A stretch of DNA of 38,962 nt from Sphingobacterium sp. UBA5670 (GTDB lineage: Bacteria > Bacteroidota > Bacteroidia > Sphingobacteriales > Sphingobacteriaceae): positions 52,881 to 91,842 of the forward strand of contig NZ_DIIM01000010.1 of assembly GCF_002420705.1 (NCBI RefSeq). The letters are read 5' to 3'. Positions 15,640 through 23,811 of this stretch are shown here, piece by piece. Position 1 is the stretch's first letter. Each line of letters begins with the position of its first letter. Both the position numbers and the translations under genes were made by a program. The notes below the pieces were generated by a model. The model ran no database searches. It was not told the DNA's origin and saw only the letters and a list, made by a program, of their open reading frames with translations.

Positions 15640-17469
15640 TTATTGATCTAATGTCTGCAAGTCACTTTTCTTTCCATTGACTGTATTGTTTGAGATGCTA
15701 CTGTGTGTGACACGTTCAAAAAATAGGGGCTTTTTGTTCCAATGAAAAGACGGATATTCCTGGTTGGTTTTGATCCTATTGTTGCGAAACACCAATCCAT
15801 CCACAGACTTCGCATAGAGAATGGGCTTGTCGAAAGTTTCGAAGAGATTGTCTTCAATAATGATATGGCTATGGAAGTATTTTTGCTGGTTTTTTAAATC
15901 CGGAATTTCAGGATAGATTGATATAATCGCATTGGTAAATTGGAACATATTGGTCAAGGCATTGATAAACGTATTGTTACGGATGCGAATATCGTGACAG
16001 CTGCCAGTTTCATACCAGCCGTTGGCATCACCGCAAAGGAGAATGGCGGTACCCGAAGTATGATCAAAAAGATTGTTTTCTACGAGGGTCTTTTTGGGCG
16101 TGCTGAATAAAGCACCACGTGCCCTGTTATGACGTATGGTATTGCCGCTGAATACAACGCTTGGTGTCCAGGTAAGATTTTCGATGCCAATATCCATTTT
16201 TGCCGGATCAATAGCAGGGTCCAGCGGTTTGCTTAACGTAATCTTGAATTCGCGGGTAGGGTCTGTGGCCTTATCGCGTAGGACGGTGATGGATTGGATC
16301 TTATTTTTCTGGTCCCAGAGTTCCATCGTCTTTGATTGGATAAACTGGACGGTATCACCGCTATAACCCCAGTCAAAACCATACGATTGATCGTGCATAT
16401 AACGACCGATCAAGGTTTTGTCGTCCAGTCGTTTGGTAATTTTGAGGTAAGTACCGTGTATATTGATGGCATCATCCATCATATTTTCGTAGAGTCCGTT
16501 TTTCGAAACAACAAGGCCCTTGCATCCCGAAAAATGCGTTGCATCTGCCTGAGCTGTAAAATAGCGCGGATCCTGATCGTTGCGAAGTGCAATTCGGAAA
16601 CCTTCTAAGGTGATGTTGTCCGTTAATTGAGCTAACAAGCCCATGCCTTCAGCGTAATGGACGGAGATATTTTCAAGTCGTATATTTTTTCCCTTATGGA
16701 CAAATAAGCCAGGGTTGGGACGAAATCCAGCGCGCATGGCAACGACGGTACCCGGTATAAGCTTGCTGTTCTTCCATTGCTGCGCTTGAATAATACCCGG
16801 AGAGAGCTCTTTCACTTTGGTCGTGCCCACGCGAATATCACTTGTATTATAGACAATGCGTTTGGTTTTTTCTTCGAAGGCAATGCCAGATGTTGGCTTA
16901 AGTTCCCAACCTTCGCCGGTATTGTAAAAGGTGCTGTCTTTAATTTTATAGGTTACCCAAGGAGCGGTTTGGTAGGTGATTGTACCGTTGATGGTATCGT
17001 TTTGTAGGATCTTAACCTGACAGATCTGAGGGCGCTCAAAATCAATATGGATATTTTTCAGGGTTAAATTCTTATTCTCTATCAATGCAATCGGCAGCAT
17101 CCTGCCGTGATAAATAAAATCGGAGCCTTGTCCGTCGATCGTTATATTGTCACATTGCTCGAATGCCATACCTACAGTCTTGGGATTGTCCTGATCGTGA
17201 TTGGAGATATAATACGTCCTGGTCAATGCACCTTCAGGGTGGAAGTCATAACGTCCCTTTTTGAATTTTAAGACAATAAACTGTTTTTTATTGGTTTTGC
17301 CGAGAATGGATTGAATGGCCTTATTGACTGATGGAGTACTATTGGTGCCTGTATTTGGAAGCACACCATAGTTTGACAGATCAATGATCTTTGGAGTAAG
17401 CTGTGCCTGGCTGTGTATATGAAAAAAAATAGAGATAATGATAAGGAGGCAGGATTTTAAGAGATTCAT
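15640..17469 (-). CDS. GH110 alpha-1,3-galactosidase (right-handed beta-helix)
   Basis: Predicted to release terminal alpha-1,3-galactose, the activity known for GH110 (blood-group-B and linear alpha-Gal epitopes). With the ATG at 17469 the protein has 609 residues, the usual family length; a GTG at 17478 would add three. The signal peptide is 1-23 (HIHSQAQ). The body is a parallel beta-helix with repeated NITIDGQGSDF, NLTLKNIHIDF, NIRLENISVHYAEGMGLLAQ turns. The family signature ADATHFSGCKG precedes MMDDAINIHG, in which Asp332/Asp333 correspond to the proposed catalytic pair. It is first in an operon with the broken sulfatase and divergent from the SARP-like regulator. Subfamily (branched B antigen only versus linear too) cannot be judged. 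Confidence 0.9.
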   Translation of the reverse strand: MNLLKSCLLIIISIFFHIHSQAQLTPKIIDLSNYGVLPNTGTNSTPSVNKAIQSILGKTNKKQFIVLKFKKGRYDFHPEGALTRTYYISNHDQDNPKTVGMAFEQCDNITIDGQGSDFIYHGRMLPIALIENKNLTLKNIHIDFERPQICQVKILQNDTINGTITYQTAPWVTYKIKDSTFYNTGEGWELKPTSGIAFEEKTKRIVYNTSDIRVGTTKVKELSPGIIQAQQWKNSKLIPGTVVAMRAGFRPNPGLFVHKGKNIRLENISVHYAEGMGLLAQLTDNITLEGFRIALRNDQDPRYFTAQADATHFSGCKGLVVSKNGLYENMMDDAINIHGTYLKITKRLDDKTLIGRYMHDQSYGFDWGYSGDTVQFIQSKTMELWDQKNKIQSITVLRDKATDPTREFKITLSKPLDPAIDPAKMDIGIENLTWTPSVVFSGNTIRHNRARGALFSTPKKTLVENNLFDHTSGTAILLCGDANGWYETGSCHDIRIRNNTFINALTNMFQFTNAIISIYPEIPDLKNQQKYFHSHIIIEDNLFETFDKPILYAKSVDGLVFRNNRIKTNQEYPSFHWNKKPLFFERVTHSSISNNTVNGKKSDLQTLDQ

Positions 17470-17510
17470 GATGATCACATTAGAATGAATTGGTTTATGC
17501 TTGCTTTTTC

Positions 17511-17531
17511 CTTGTCGGATTAGGCTTGTCG
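17511..17531. repeat. CTTGTCG direct repeat, 14-bp period
   Basis: Heptamer CTTGTCG at 17511-17517 and 17525-17531, separated by GATTAGG. It overlaps the downstream edge of the GH110 promoter (-7 box at 17530-17537) and the likely transcription start, so it is a plausible regulator site. The spacer gives AAGCCTAAT on the minus strand, the same 9-mer found twice upstream of the histidine kinase gene. Confidence 0.4.
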
Positions 17532-17561
17532 AAGATAGGTAATATCCCTTAATATCCCAAT
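17530..17561 (-). promoter_or_regulatory. Candidate GH110 promoter with tandem repeat in the spacer
   Basis: Minus strand: ATTG (17558-17561), a 20-bp spacer, then TATCTTCG (17530-17537; one mismatch to TAnnTTTG). The spacer is filled by a near-perfect 10-bp tandem repeat (plus strand TAATATCCCT at 17540-17549 and TAATATCCCA at 17550-17559). Repeats placed between the promoter elements suggest a regulator site. Confidence 0.5.
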
Positions 17562-17675
17562 GATTGTGCTAAGCGTAGCGATATTTTTACGCGCCTGAAA
17601 CTGGGAACCAGTGGATTTTGGATGGTAAGCTCCACACCGTAAAGTGTCACGGAAATTGGCAGGCAATAGTGATAG

Positions 17676-17701
17676 AAATTTTAGATTTCTATCTAAAATT
17701 T
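17676..17701. promoter_or_regulatory. 26-bp inverted repeat in the SARP-like regulator promoter
   Basis: Arms AAATTTTAGAT (17676-17686) and ATCTAAAATTT (17691-17701) are perfect complements around a 4-nt centre. The element sits between the likely -33 position and the -7 box, where a bound protein would block polymerase, so it is best read as an operator for a dimeric repressor or autoregulator. It could also fold as an RNA hairpin only if transcription starts further upstream. Confidence 0.6.
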
Positions 17702-17703
17702 TA

Positions 17704-17711
17704 TATTTTTG
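17704..17711 (+). promoter_or_regulatory. -7 element of the SARP-like regulator gene
   Basis: TATTTTTG is a perfect TAnnTTTG match, 21 bp before the GTG start at 17733. Transcription would begin only about 15 bp before the start codon. Confidence 0.6.
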
Positions 17712-17732
17712 AAATCAGGCTTAATCTAAATT

Positions 17733-20336
17733 GTGAAGAAAAAATCAAGACATCTTTTTCTGTTTTTGTTGTTTATACTAATCTATCAGATTGGATCAGC
17801 ACAATATGGATTGGAGTTTGCCAGCCATAATATGGAGGCAGACAAGCGGACGAGCCTGCAGATAGGGGCTAAGGAATCCATTTCATTCCAGCACAAACTA
17901 TCCATTTCCTTTGATCTTTCTTTTTTGCCGTTCCAGCAGGACTATTTCGGCTATATTTTTCGCCTGATTACTGACGATGGAGTCAATATTGATCTGATAT
18001 ATGACCGGCGACTAGATCAGGACAAGCATTTTAAATTGGTGGTGGGGGAGGATTTTACACCTGTCTCCTTCAATATTACACCTTTGCAACTGTATTATAA
18101 CTGGACTCCTATGCGGCTGGAATTGGATGCTGATAGACAGCAGGTCTCGTTTTTCTGTCGTGGAAAGCACTATACTTATCCGTTGAAAAGGCGCTTTGCA
18201 TCTCAGTTTAAACTGGTATTTGGGGCAACCACAATCAAAAACTTCCAGGCTATGGATGTGCCGCCGATGCGTTTAAAGGATATTCGAATAGGAGAAAACG
18301 ATAAACCTAAATTCTATTGGCCCTTGGATGAATCCATAGGAACAAAGAGTTTGGATGCGCAGCGAAAAAACATAGCTGAAATTAATAATCCCATTTGGAT
18401 TAAACGGCGACGCAGCGAATGGAAAATGCAATCTTCTTTTTCCTTGGAAGGGCAGGCAAGCGTGGCTTTCGACAAGAATGATGAGACCGTGTTTTTTGTC
18501 GGGACAAAGCGTCTTATGATTGGAAAGGTCGGCGGCAACGAAGTAAGATCCCAAGAATATGCGGATGGGAAGCTCCTACTCGTCAATGGCAGCCAATCGC
18601 TTTTTGATCCGATCAAAAAGAGCGTCTTGAATATCTCCATCGACCAAAAAATTGTCACAGCTTATGATTCCACCAGTCGAACATGGAATAAACAATTTGA
18701 TTTTCCCGCAGTAGGCACAAACTATTGGCTGTTCAATAAATATTTTAGTTCGTCCGACACGAGTATCTATATGATCGGAGGCTATGGACATTTTAAATAC
18801 AAAGCGGGCATATTGCGTTATCATCTGCCTACACAATCTTGGGATAGCATTCCGTTTGCAGGTGATGAGATATTTCCGCATTATCTTGCGGGAATGGGGC
18901 AGGGAAAAGATGGGGTATACCTGGCCGGTGGTTATGGCAGTTCCACAGGAGATCAAATGTTGAATCCCCGCATTTCAAATGATTTTCTTAAACTTGATTT
19001 TAAAAATCGCAAGTCTCTAAAAGTTTACGAATTTTCATCTGCATTCGCCGATATGGTATGGGCCAATAGTTTGGTCGTTGAAGATAGTAGTGGACTGTTT
19101 TATGGATTGATTTTCCCGAACAATAAATTCAAAACACATTTACAACTGGTGGCAGGCAGCCTCAAAGGGACACAATACCAGTTTCTGGGGAGCAGCATAC
19201 CCTTCGATTTTCATGACATCCGTTCTTTTGCCGATCTCTATTATGCACCGAAATCTAGGTCTTTCGTTGCAGTCACCTTGTTTTATGATGACAAGACCGA
19301 TTTGACGAAGGCAACGATTTATACTTTGCTGGCCCCCCCTTTACCGTCTGAACAGGGTATAATGCCTTTGGCTAAGCCTACGCTGCTTAAATACAGCCTT
19401 TATGCCCTCGCTATAATGGGATTATCGTTCTTGATCTGGTGGTATCGAAAAAGAAGCAAGCAAAAAAAACAAATTATTTCCGTCATGGAAACCGATAAAA
19501 TAGGAGAGCCGCACCTACAAGCAGCTCCCTTGATGGAGACTGAACAAGATAAGAGCGGGCAATTGGTACATCTTCCGCAACCCAAGAAAGTGGCCAAGGG
19601 ATTTGAAACCCGACATGGCGCCGGAATCTACCTTTTCGGCGGCGACTTACAGATTGTGGATCTTGGTGGAAAAGAAATCACAAAGAAGTTTTCGCCATTG
19701 CTTAAAGAAATGCTGCTGATTTTTATTCTTTATACCGTACGATGGGAGCGGGGAATTAGCTCAGAGAAGTTGACTGAGCTATTTTGGTCCGATAAGAGCC
19801 AGTCCAGTGCGCGTAATAATCGATCAGTGAACATCGCCAAGCTCAATAGCTTACTCGAGCAATTGGGTGATTTTAGGGTTACCAAAAAAAGTGGTTACTG
19901 GTGCATAGAGCCAATGGATACATTGTATATCGATTACCTCCGCTTCAGCAGGATGGTATCCAATAAAAAATATTTTACAGAAACTGAAATTAGAGAATTA
20001 CTCGATATAATTGACAAAGGAGGCTTCCTTTTCGAAGTGGACTATGAGTGGCTCGATAATTTTAAAAGCGAAATGTCTATTCTGGTGCTCACAACGTTGG
20101 GCAATTTTATTGAAAATCTGAATGTGCAGGATAATGCTGAACTGATTATTGAGATCTGCAATAAGATATTCTATTTTGATGAAATCAATGAGGAGGCGAT
20201 GGTTCATAAATGTCGTTCCTTGTTACAGCTTGGCTATCACAGCCTGGCCTTACAGTGCTATGATAATTTCTGTCAGATCTACGCTCGTTTATATGGTGAA
20301 GCTTACCCCAAAAGTTTTAAAGACTGTATAGATTAA
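17733..20336 (+). CDS. Membrane-spanning SARP/BTAD-like transcriptional regulator with periplasmic LamG/kelch-like sensor
   Basis: An 867-residue one-protein signalling system. It starts with GTG at 17733: this is the first codon after an in-frame stop at 17727, and only this start keeps the signal peptide (1-23, ending GSAQ). Residues about 24-205 look like a concanavalin/LamG beta-sandwich, and about 245-520 like a kelch-type propeller (MIGGYG near 347, LAGGYGSS near 396). A membrane span lies at about 552-572 (YALAIMGLSFLIWWYRKR) followed by basic residues. The cytoplasmic part has a winged helix (about 633-727, ISSEKLTELFWSDK, RVTKKSGYWCIEP) and a helical BTAD-like end (about 735-860), the two domains of SARP regulators. 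It immediately precedes a SusC/SusD locus, its likely target. Domain calls are from pattern, without a profile search. Confidence 0.82.
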   Translation: MKKKSRHLFLFLLFILIYQIGSAQYGLEFASHNMEADKRTSLQIGAKESISFQHKLSISFDLSFLPFQQDYFGYIFRLITDDGVNIDLIYDRRLDQDKHFKLVVGEDFTPVSFNITPLQLYYNWTPMRLELDADRQQVSFFCRGKHYTYPLKRRFASQFKLVFGATTIKNFQAMDVPPMRLKDIRIGENDKPKFYWPLDESIGTKSLDAQRKNIAEINNPIWIKRRRSEWKMQSSFSLEGQASVAFDKNDETVFFVGTKRLMIGKVGGNEVRSQEYADGKLLLVNGSQSLFDPIKKSVLNISIDQKIVTAYDSTSRTWNKQFDFPAVGTNYWLFNKYFSSSDTSIYMIGGYGHFKYKAGILRYHLPTQSWDSIPFAGDEIFPHYLAGMGQGKDGVYLAGGYGSSTGDQMLNPRISNDFLKLDFKNRKSLKVYEFSSAFADMVWANSLVVEDSSGLFYGLIFPNNKFKTHLQLVAGSLKGTQYQFLGSSIPFDFHDIRSFADLYYAPKSRSFVAVTLFYDDKTDLTKATIYTLLAPPLPSEQGIMPLAKPTLLKYSLYALAIMGLSFLIWWYRKRSKQKKQIISVMETDKIGEPHLQAAPLMETEQDKSGQLVHLPQPKKVAKGFETRHGAGIYLFGGDLQIVDLGGKEITKKFSPLLKEMLLIFILYTVRWERGISSEKLTELFWSDKSQSSARNNRSVNIAKLNSLLEQLGDFRVTKKSGYWCIEPMDTLYIDYLRFSRMVSNKKYFTETEIRELLDIIDKGGFLFEVDYEWLDNFKSEMSILVLTTLGNFIENLNVQDNAELIIEICNKIFYFDEINEEAMVHKCRSLLQLGYHSLALQCYDNFCQIYARLYGEAYPKSFKDCID

Positions 20337-20397
20337 GAAAAAATATTTAAAATTTTAATGTGTTGATATACAGTTGTTAATAGTGTTTTTGGATACC

Positions 20398-20426
20398 TGT
20401 TAATCTTCTGTTAATCTTCTATTATA
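20398..20426 (+). repeat. TGTTAAT heptamer repeats at 11-bp spacing (candidate SARP-type operator)
   Basis: TGTTAAT at 20398-20404 and 20409-20415 are separated by CTTC; a second CTTC is followed by the degenerate heptamer TATTATA (20420-20426). A further TGTTAAT lies at 20375-20381, 23 bp upstream of the first. Heptameric direct repeats with 4-bp gaps near the -35 region are the known binding layout of SARP regulators, and the SARP-like gene ends 61 bp upstream of the array. Confidence 0.65.
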
Positions 20427-20437
20427 CCCCTCGCCAA

Positions 20438-20445
20438 TATATTCG
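20438..20445 (+). promoter_or_regulatory. Candidate -7 element of the locus 2 sus operon
   Basis: TATATTCG has one mismatch to TAnnTTTG. The heptamer array ends 11 bp upstream and covers the -33 position, where no TTTG is present. This fits a promoter needing an activator in place of the -33 contact. The leader to the susC start would be about 145 nt. Confidence 0.45.
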
Positions 20446-20469
20446 TTTTCATACTTAATAACCAATCAA

Positions 20470-20511
20470 ATGAAAGCGAAAAATTATCTTCAACTCTTCC
20501 CTAGGGAATAG
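20470..20511 (+). CDS. Possible 13-residue leader peptide ahead of susC
   Basis: ATG at 20470 opens a short frame, MKAKNYLQLFPRE, ending with TAG at 20509-20511, inside the probable susC leader. Its final codons contain the perfect palindrome TTCCCTAGGGAA (20497-20508), and a strong hairpin follows 7 bp later. It could be a translated leader, or the relic of an earlier susC start, since it reads like the first residues of such proteins. Translation is unproven. Confidence 0.3.
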   Translation: MKAKNYLQLFPRE

Positions 20512-20518
20512 CGGTAAT

Positions 20519-20542
20519 GGACTGTTTGTAGCAAACAGGTCC
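20519..20542 (+). promoter_or_regulatory. Leader hairpin upstream of locus 2 susC
   Basis: TGTTTG (20523-20528) pairs with CAAACA (20532-20537) over a TAG loop, and the stem is extended by GGAC (20519-20522) against GGTCC (20538-20542) with one bulged base. There is no T-run after it, so it is not a simple terminator; it may affect mRNA stability or translation of susC. Confidence 0.45.
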
Positions 20543-20595
20543 TCCCTAAATACATAAACCTAATACATAATTCAATAACCAATTTAAAACAATAC

Positions 20596-23500
20596 ATGAA
20601 AACAAACTTCATTTTTAATGAAAGGCCACTGCCGTGGAACAAGCTCCGTCGTTACCCTTGGCAGTGGGCATTATCCTCTCTGCTGCTATTGTCTCCAATG
20701 GCAACCATCGCGCAGCAACAGCAGATCGAAGGTAAAGTGCAGACTTCAAATGATAAGCTGATCGCTGGGGCTTCCATTACAGACCTCCGTACTGGGCAGA
20801 CAACATCGTCTGATGGTCAGGGGCGATTCAAGATTAACGCATCGCCGGGAGATAAACTCGTGATCACTTTTGTCGGTTACCGCAAGACTGAAATAATCGT
20901 TGGGCAACAACGCCTCATGGATGTGTTGCTCAACGAAGATAATACAAGTTTGGAAGAGGTCGTGGTTGTGGGGTATGGCACGCAGAAAAAGGCTTCGTTA
21001 ACAGGGGCGATATCATCGGTGAACAATAAAGAAATCACGGTAACAAAAAATGAAAATGTAGTCAATATGTTAGCCGGTAAGATGCCCGGTGTCCGTATCA
21101 GCCAACAGTCGAGCCAACCGGGATCGTTTGAATCAAATATCGACATTCGTGGAATGGGTGAGCCCCTGATTGTGGTTGACGGAATCCCCCGTGATAAAGA
21201 TTATCTGTCGCGCATGGATGCCAATGAAATCGAAAGTGTATCCGTATTAAAGGATGCTTCAGCAGCTGTTTACGGTGTGCGCTCGGCGAATGGTGTTCTT
21301 TTGGTAACCACACGCCGGGGAAGTAACGAAGATGGAAACTTTGAAATAAACTATTCCTATAATCGTGCCTGGCAAAAGTTTCTTTATGTTCCCAATACGG
21401 TGGATGCCCTAGCTTATATGCAGCTTAAAAATGAACAGATAGGTCGCGATTTTAATAGCAATTATCCGGCGAAGATGCCTCATATTTTTGGGCCAGCAGA
21501 TTTTGAAGCGTATCAGAACGGCACAAAAAAGACATCCAATTATGTCGATGCGGCATTTGACAAAGTATCACCACAATACCAGCACAATCTTTCCATCAAC
21601 GGTGGCGGCAAGAAAGTTAATTATTTCTTCAACCTGGGTCATATGGATCAGATGGGAGCCTACAAAAGCAAGAGCCTCAACTACAACCGCTGGAATTTCC
21701 GGTCCAACATCGATGCGCAGATCACAGATCGTCTGAAAGCATCCTTGGATCTGGGCGGTTATGCTGATGAGACCAACCAACCACGTACGGATATCTGGGC
21801 GGTCTACAAACAGGCCTGGAGACAAAGACCTATTGTGCCGATCTATGTTAATGACAATCCCCTTTATCCGAATTTTGAGATGATCGATAACGAAAATCCG
21901 GTCGTGGTAACGGACTCCAAACAGACTGGCTATCGTAAATTTTTACGTAAGCAATTCAACGGTATTATCGCTTTAGACTATAAAGTACCCTTTGTGGAAG
22001 GCTTAAATGCGAAGGCAACCTATAATTATGACTTCAAGTACAGTGACAACACGGATTTCAAAAAATCCTATTTTTTATATAGCTATACACCACCGGTGTA
22101 TGATGGTAACGGCCAGATTATAACTCCGGAAAAGTATAATGCACACGAGAAAAATGCCCCTACGACCGTGAGACGGAGTTCTTATCCGGATACACATTCC
22201 CTGATGCAATTCTCGTTGAATTATAACCGTCGTTTTGCCGAAAAACATCAGGTCTCCGGTTTATTGCTTTTCGTCGAAGAATATAACAAATGGGATAGTT
22301 TCTATGCACAGCGGGAGATCATGGTCAATTCGGAATATCTATTTGCTGGTGAGGACAAGAACCAATTGGCAAATATGGAAGGTATTGGCGAACGTACAGC
22401 ACGAGGTTTAGTCGGTAAGTTCAATTACGATTATTTGGGTAAATACATTGCCGAATTTAGTTTTCGTTATGATGGCTCATCTAAATTTCCAAAAGAATCG
22501 CGCTGGGGATTTTTCCCGGCAGCCTCGGTGGGCTGGCGTATCAGCGAAGAAGGTTTTATTAAAAACAACTACAATTTTATCAATAACTTAAAAATAAGGG
22601 CATCCTATGGTAAGCTGGGGGATGACCGTTCGGCAGGTAATTACCCTTCAACCATCGTTGGTTATGCACTGGAACCCAATGAGACGGGGTGGATCTTTGG
22701 TGGAAACCTCGTGAATGGGGCCCTGCCTACAGCAATTCCCAACCCTAATCTCACTTGGTATACTTCCAAAACTGCTGACGTGGGTTTAGATATGGATCTA
22801 TGGAACGGCAAGCTGGGCTTGACTTTTGATTATTTTAACCGTAATCGCTCAGGCCTTCTAGCGACAAGCCTTGACTTGATCCCTGGTACTGTTGGTGCCA
22901 ACCTACCGCAGGAAAATCTGGAAAGCGATCGCACGTTCGGCTATGAGCTCTCTTTGACCCATCGCAATAAGATCAATGATTTCAATTATTTTATCAATGC
23001 GCAGGTTTCTTCAACCAAGAGTCAATTTGTAAACCGCGTAGAATCAAAAGCAGGTAATTCGTACGACAACTGGCGTAACCGCTATTCTAATCGTAATAAA
23101 GATATCTGGTGGGGCAAGGAATATGCTGGACAGTTTGGATCTTATGAACAGATTTATAACCACCCAACATTGGTAAGCAGCGGTACATTGCCTGGTGATT
23201 ATTACTATCAGGACTGGAACGGTGATGGGGTAATCAACGATGCCGACAATCATCCTATTGCAACATACAACATGCCTTTGATCAACTATGGTTTTACGGT
23301 AGGCGGATCGTGGCGAGGTCTGGATCTGACGATGAATTTTCAGGGGGCAGCAAAAGTATATGTACAGTATAGTGAGGTACTGGCAGGACCACTGCAGTTT
23401 GACGGCGGTGCTTTGACGCAGTTTTTGGATCGCTGGAGACCAGTTGATGCCGGTGCCGATCTATTTAACCCAAGCACACAATGGCTTGCTGGATATTATC

Positions 23501-23793
23501 CTTCTACTGGCTCAGCCATGGCCGAAGGAACCCGGGCAGTTCAAAATGCCTCCTATCTGCGCCTGAAAACCTTAGAACTGGGTTATTCTCTCCCGCAACA
23601 ATGGTTGAAAACATTAAAAATAAAGAATCTAAGGATCTATGCGAGTGCTTATAACCTGTTGACATGGACAGGTCTCAAATATACCGATCCTGAGCACCCA
23701 GGATCTGCCGGAGGTTCTTCATCGGGTGATATTGATGTGTACAAATATCCCATCAATAAAACCTACAACATTGGAGCATCCATTAAATTTTAA
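20596..23793 (+). CDS. SusC/RagA-type TonB-dependent transporter (locus 2)
   Basis: A 1065-residue outer-membrane importer. The N-terminus is long and basic (about 24 residues, including NKLRRYPW) before the hydrophobic core LSSLLLLSPMATIAQQ, giving a signal peptide of about 40 residues. There is no STN domain. A carboxypeptidase-regulatory-like domain (about 43-115, IEGKVQTSNDKLIAGASI) is followed by the TonB-box region LEEVVVVGYGT, plug (PLIVVDGIPRD, VLKDASAAVYGVRSANGVLLVTT) and a barrel ending GASIKF. It has the canonical pair susD 18 bp downstream. The absence of STN agrees with control by a regulator other than FecR. Confidence 0.95.
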   Translation: MKTNFIFNERPLPWNKLRRYPWQWALSSLLLLSPMATIAQQQQIEGKVQTSNDKLIAGASITDLRTGQTTSSDGQGRFKINASPGDKLVITFVGYRKTEIIVGQQRLMDVLLNEDNTSLEEVVVVGYGTQKKASLTGAISSVNNKEITVTKNENVVNMLAGKMPGVRISQQSSQPGSFESNIDIRGMGEPLIVVDGIPRDKDYLSRMDANEIESVSVLKDASAAVYGVRSANGVLLVTTRRGSNEDGNFEINYSYNRAWQKFLYVPNTVDALAYMQLKNEQIGRDFNSNYPAKMPHIFGPADFEAYQNGTKKTSNYVDAAFDKVSPQYQHNLSINGGGKKVNYFFNLGHMDQMGAYKSKSLNYNRWNFRSNIDAQITDRLKASLDLGGYADETNQPRTDIWAVYKQAWRQRPIVPIYVNDNPLYPNFEMIDNENPVVVTDSKQTGYRKFLRKQFNGIIALDYKVPFVEGLNAKATYNYDFKYSDNTDFKKSYFLYSYTPPVYDGNGQIITPEKYNAHEKNAPTTVRRSSYPDTHSLMQFSLNYNRRFAEKHQVSGLLLFVEEYNKWDSFYAQREIMVNSEYLFAGEDKNQLANMEGIGERTARGLVGKFNYDYLGKYIAEFSFRYDGSSKFPKESRWGFFPAASVGWRISEEGFIKNNYNFINNLKIRASYGKLGDDRSAGNYPSTIVGYALEPNETGWIFGGNLVNGALPTAIPNPNLTWYTSKTADVGLDMDLWNGKLGLTFDYFNRNRSGLLATSLDLIPGTVGANLPQENLESDRTFGYELSLTHRNKINDFNYFINAQVSSTKSQFVNRVESKAGNSYDNWRNRYSNRNKDIWWGKEYAGQFGSYEQIYNHPTLVSSGTLPGDYYYQDWNGDGVINDADNHPIATYNMPLINYGFTVGGSWRGLDLTMNFQGAAKVYVQYSEVLAGPLQFDGGALTQFLDRWRPVDAGADLFNPSTQWLAGYYPSTGSAMAEGTRAVQNASYLRLKTLELGYSLPQQWLKTLKIKNLRIYASAYNLLTWTGLKYTDPEHPGSAGGSSSGDIDVYKYPINKTYNIGASIKF

Positions 23794-23811
23794 TCTCAAA
23801 ACGAACAAAAC

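Noticed and set aside
17606..17618. Small ACTGG/CCAGT inverted repeat between GH110 and the SARP-like gene
   Set aside because: Only 5-bp arms; expected by chance and not placed at a promoter element.
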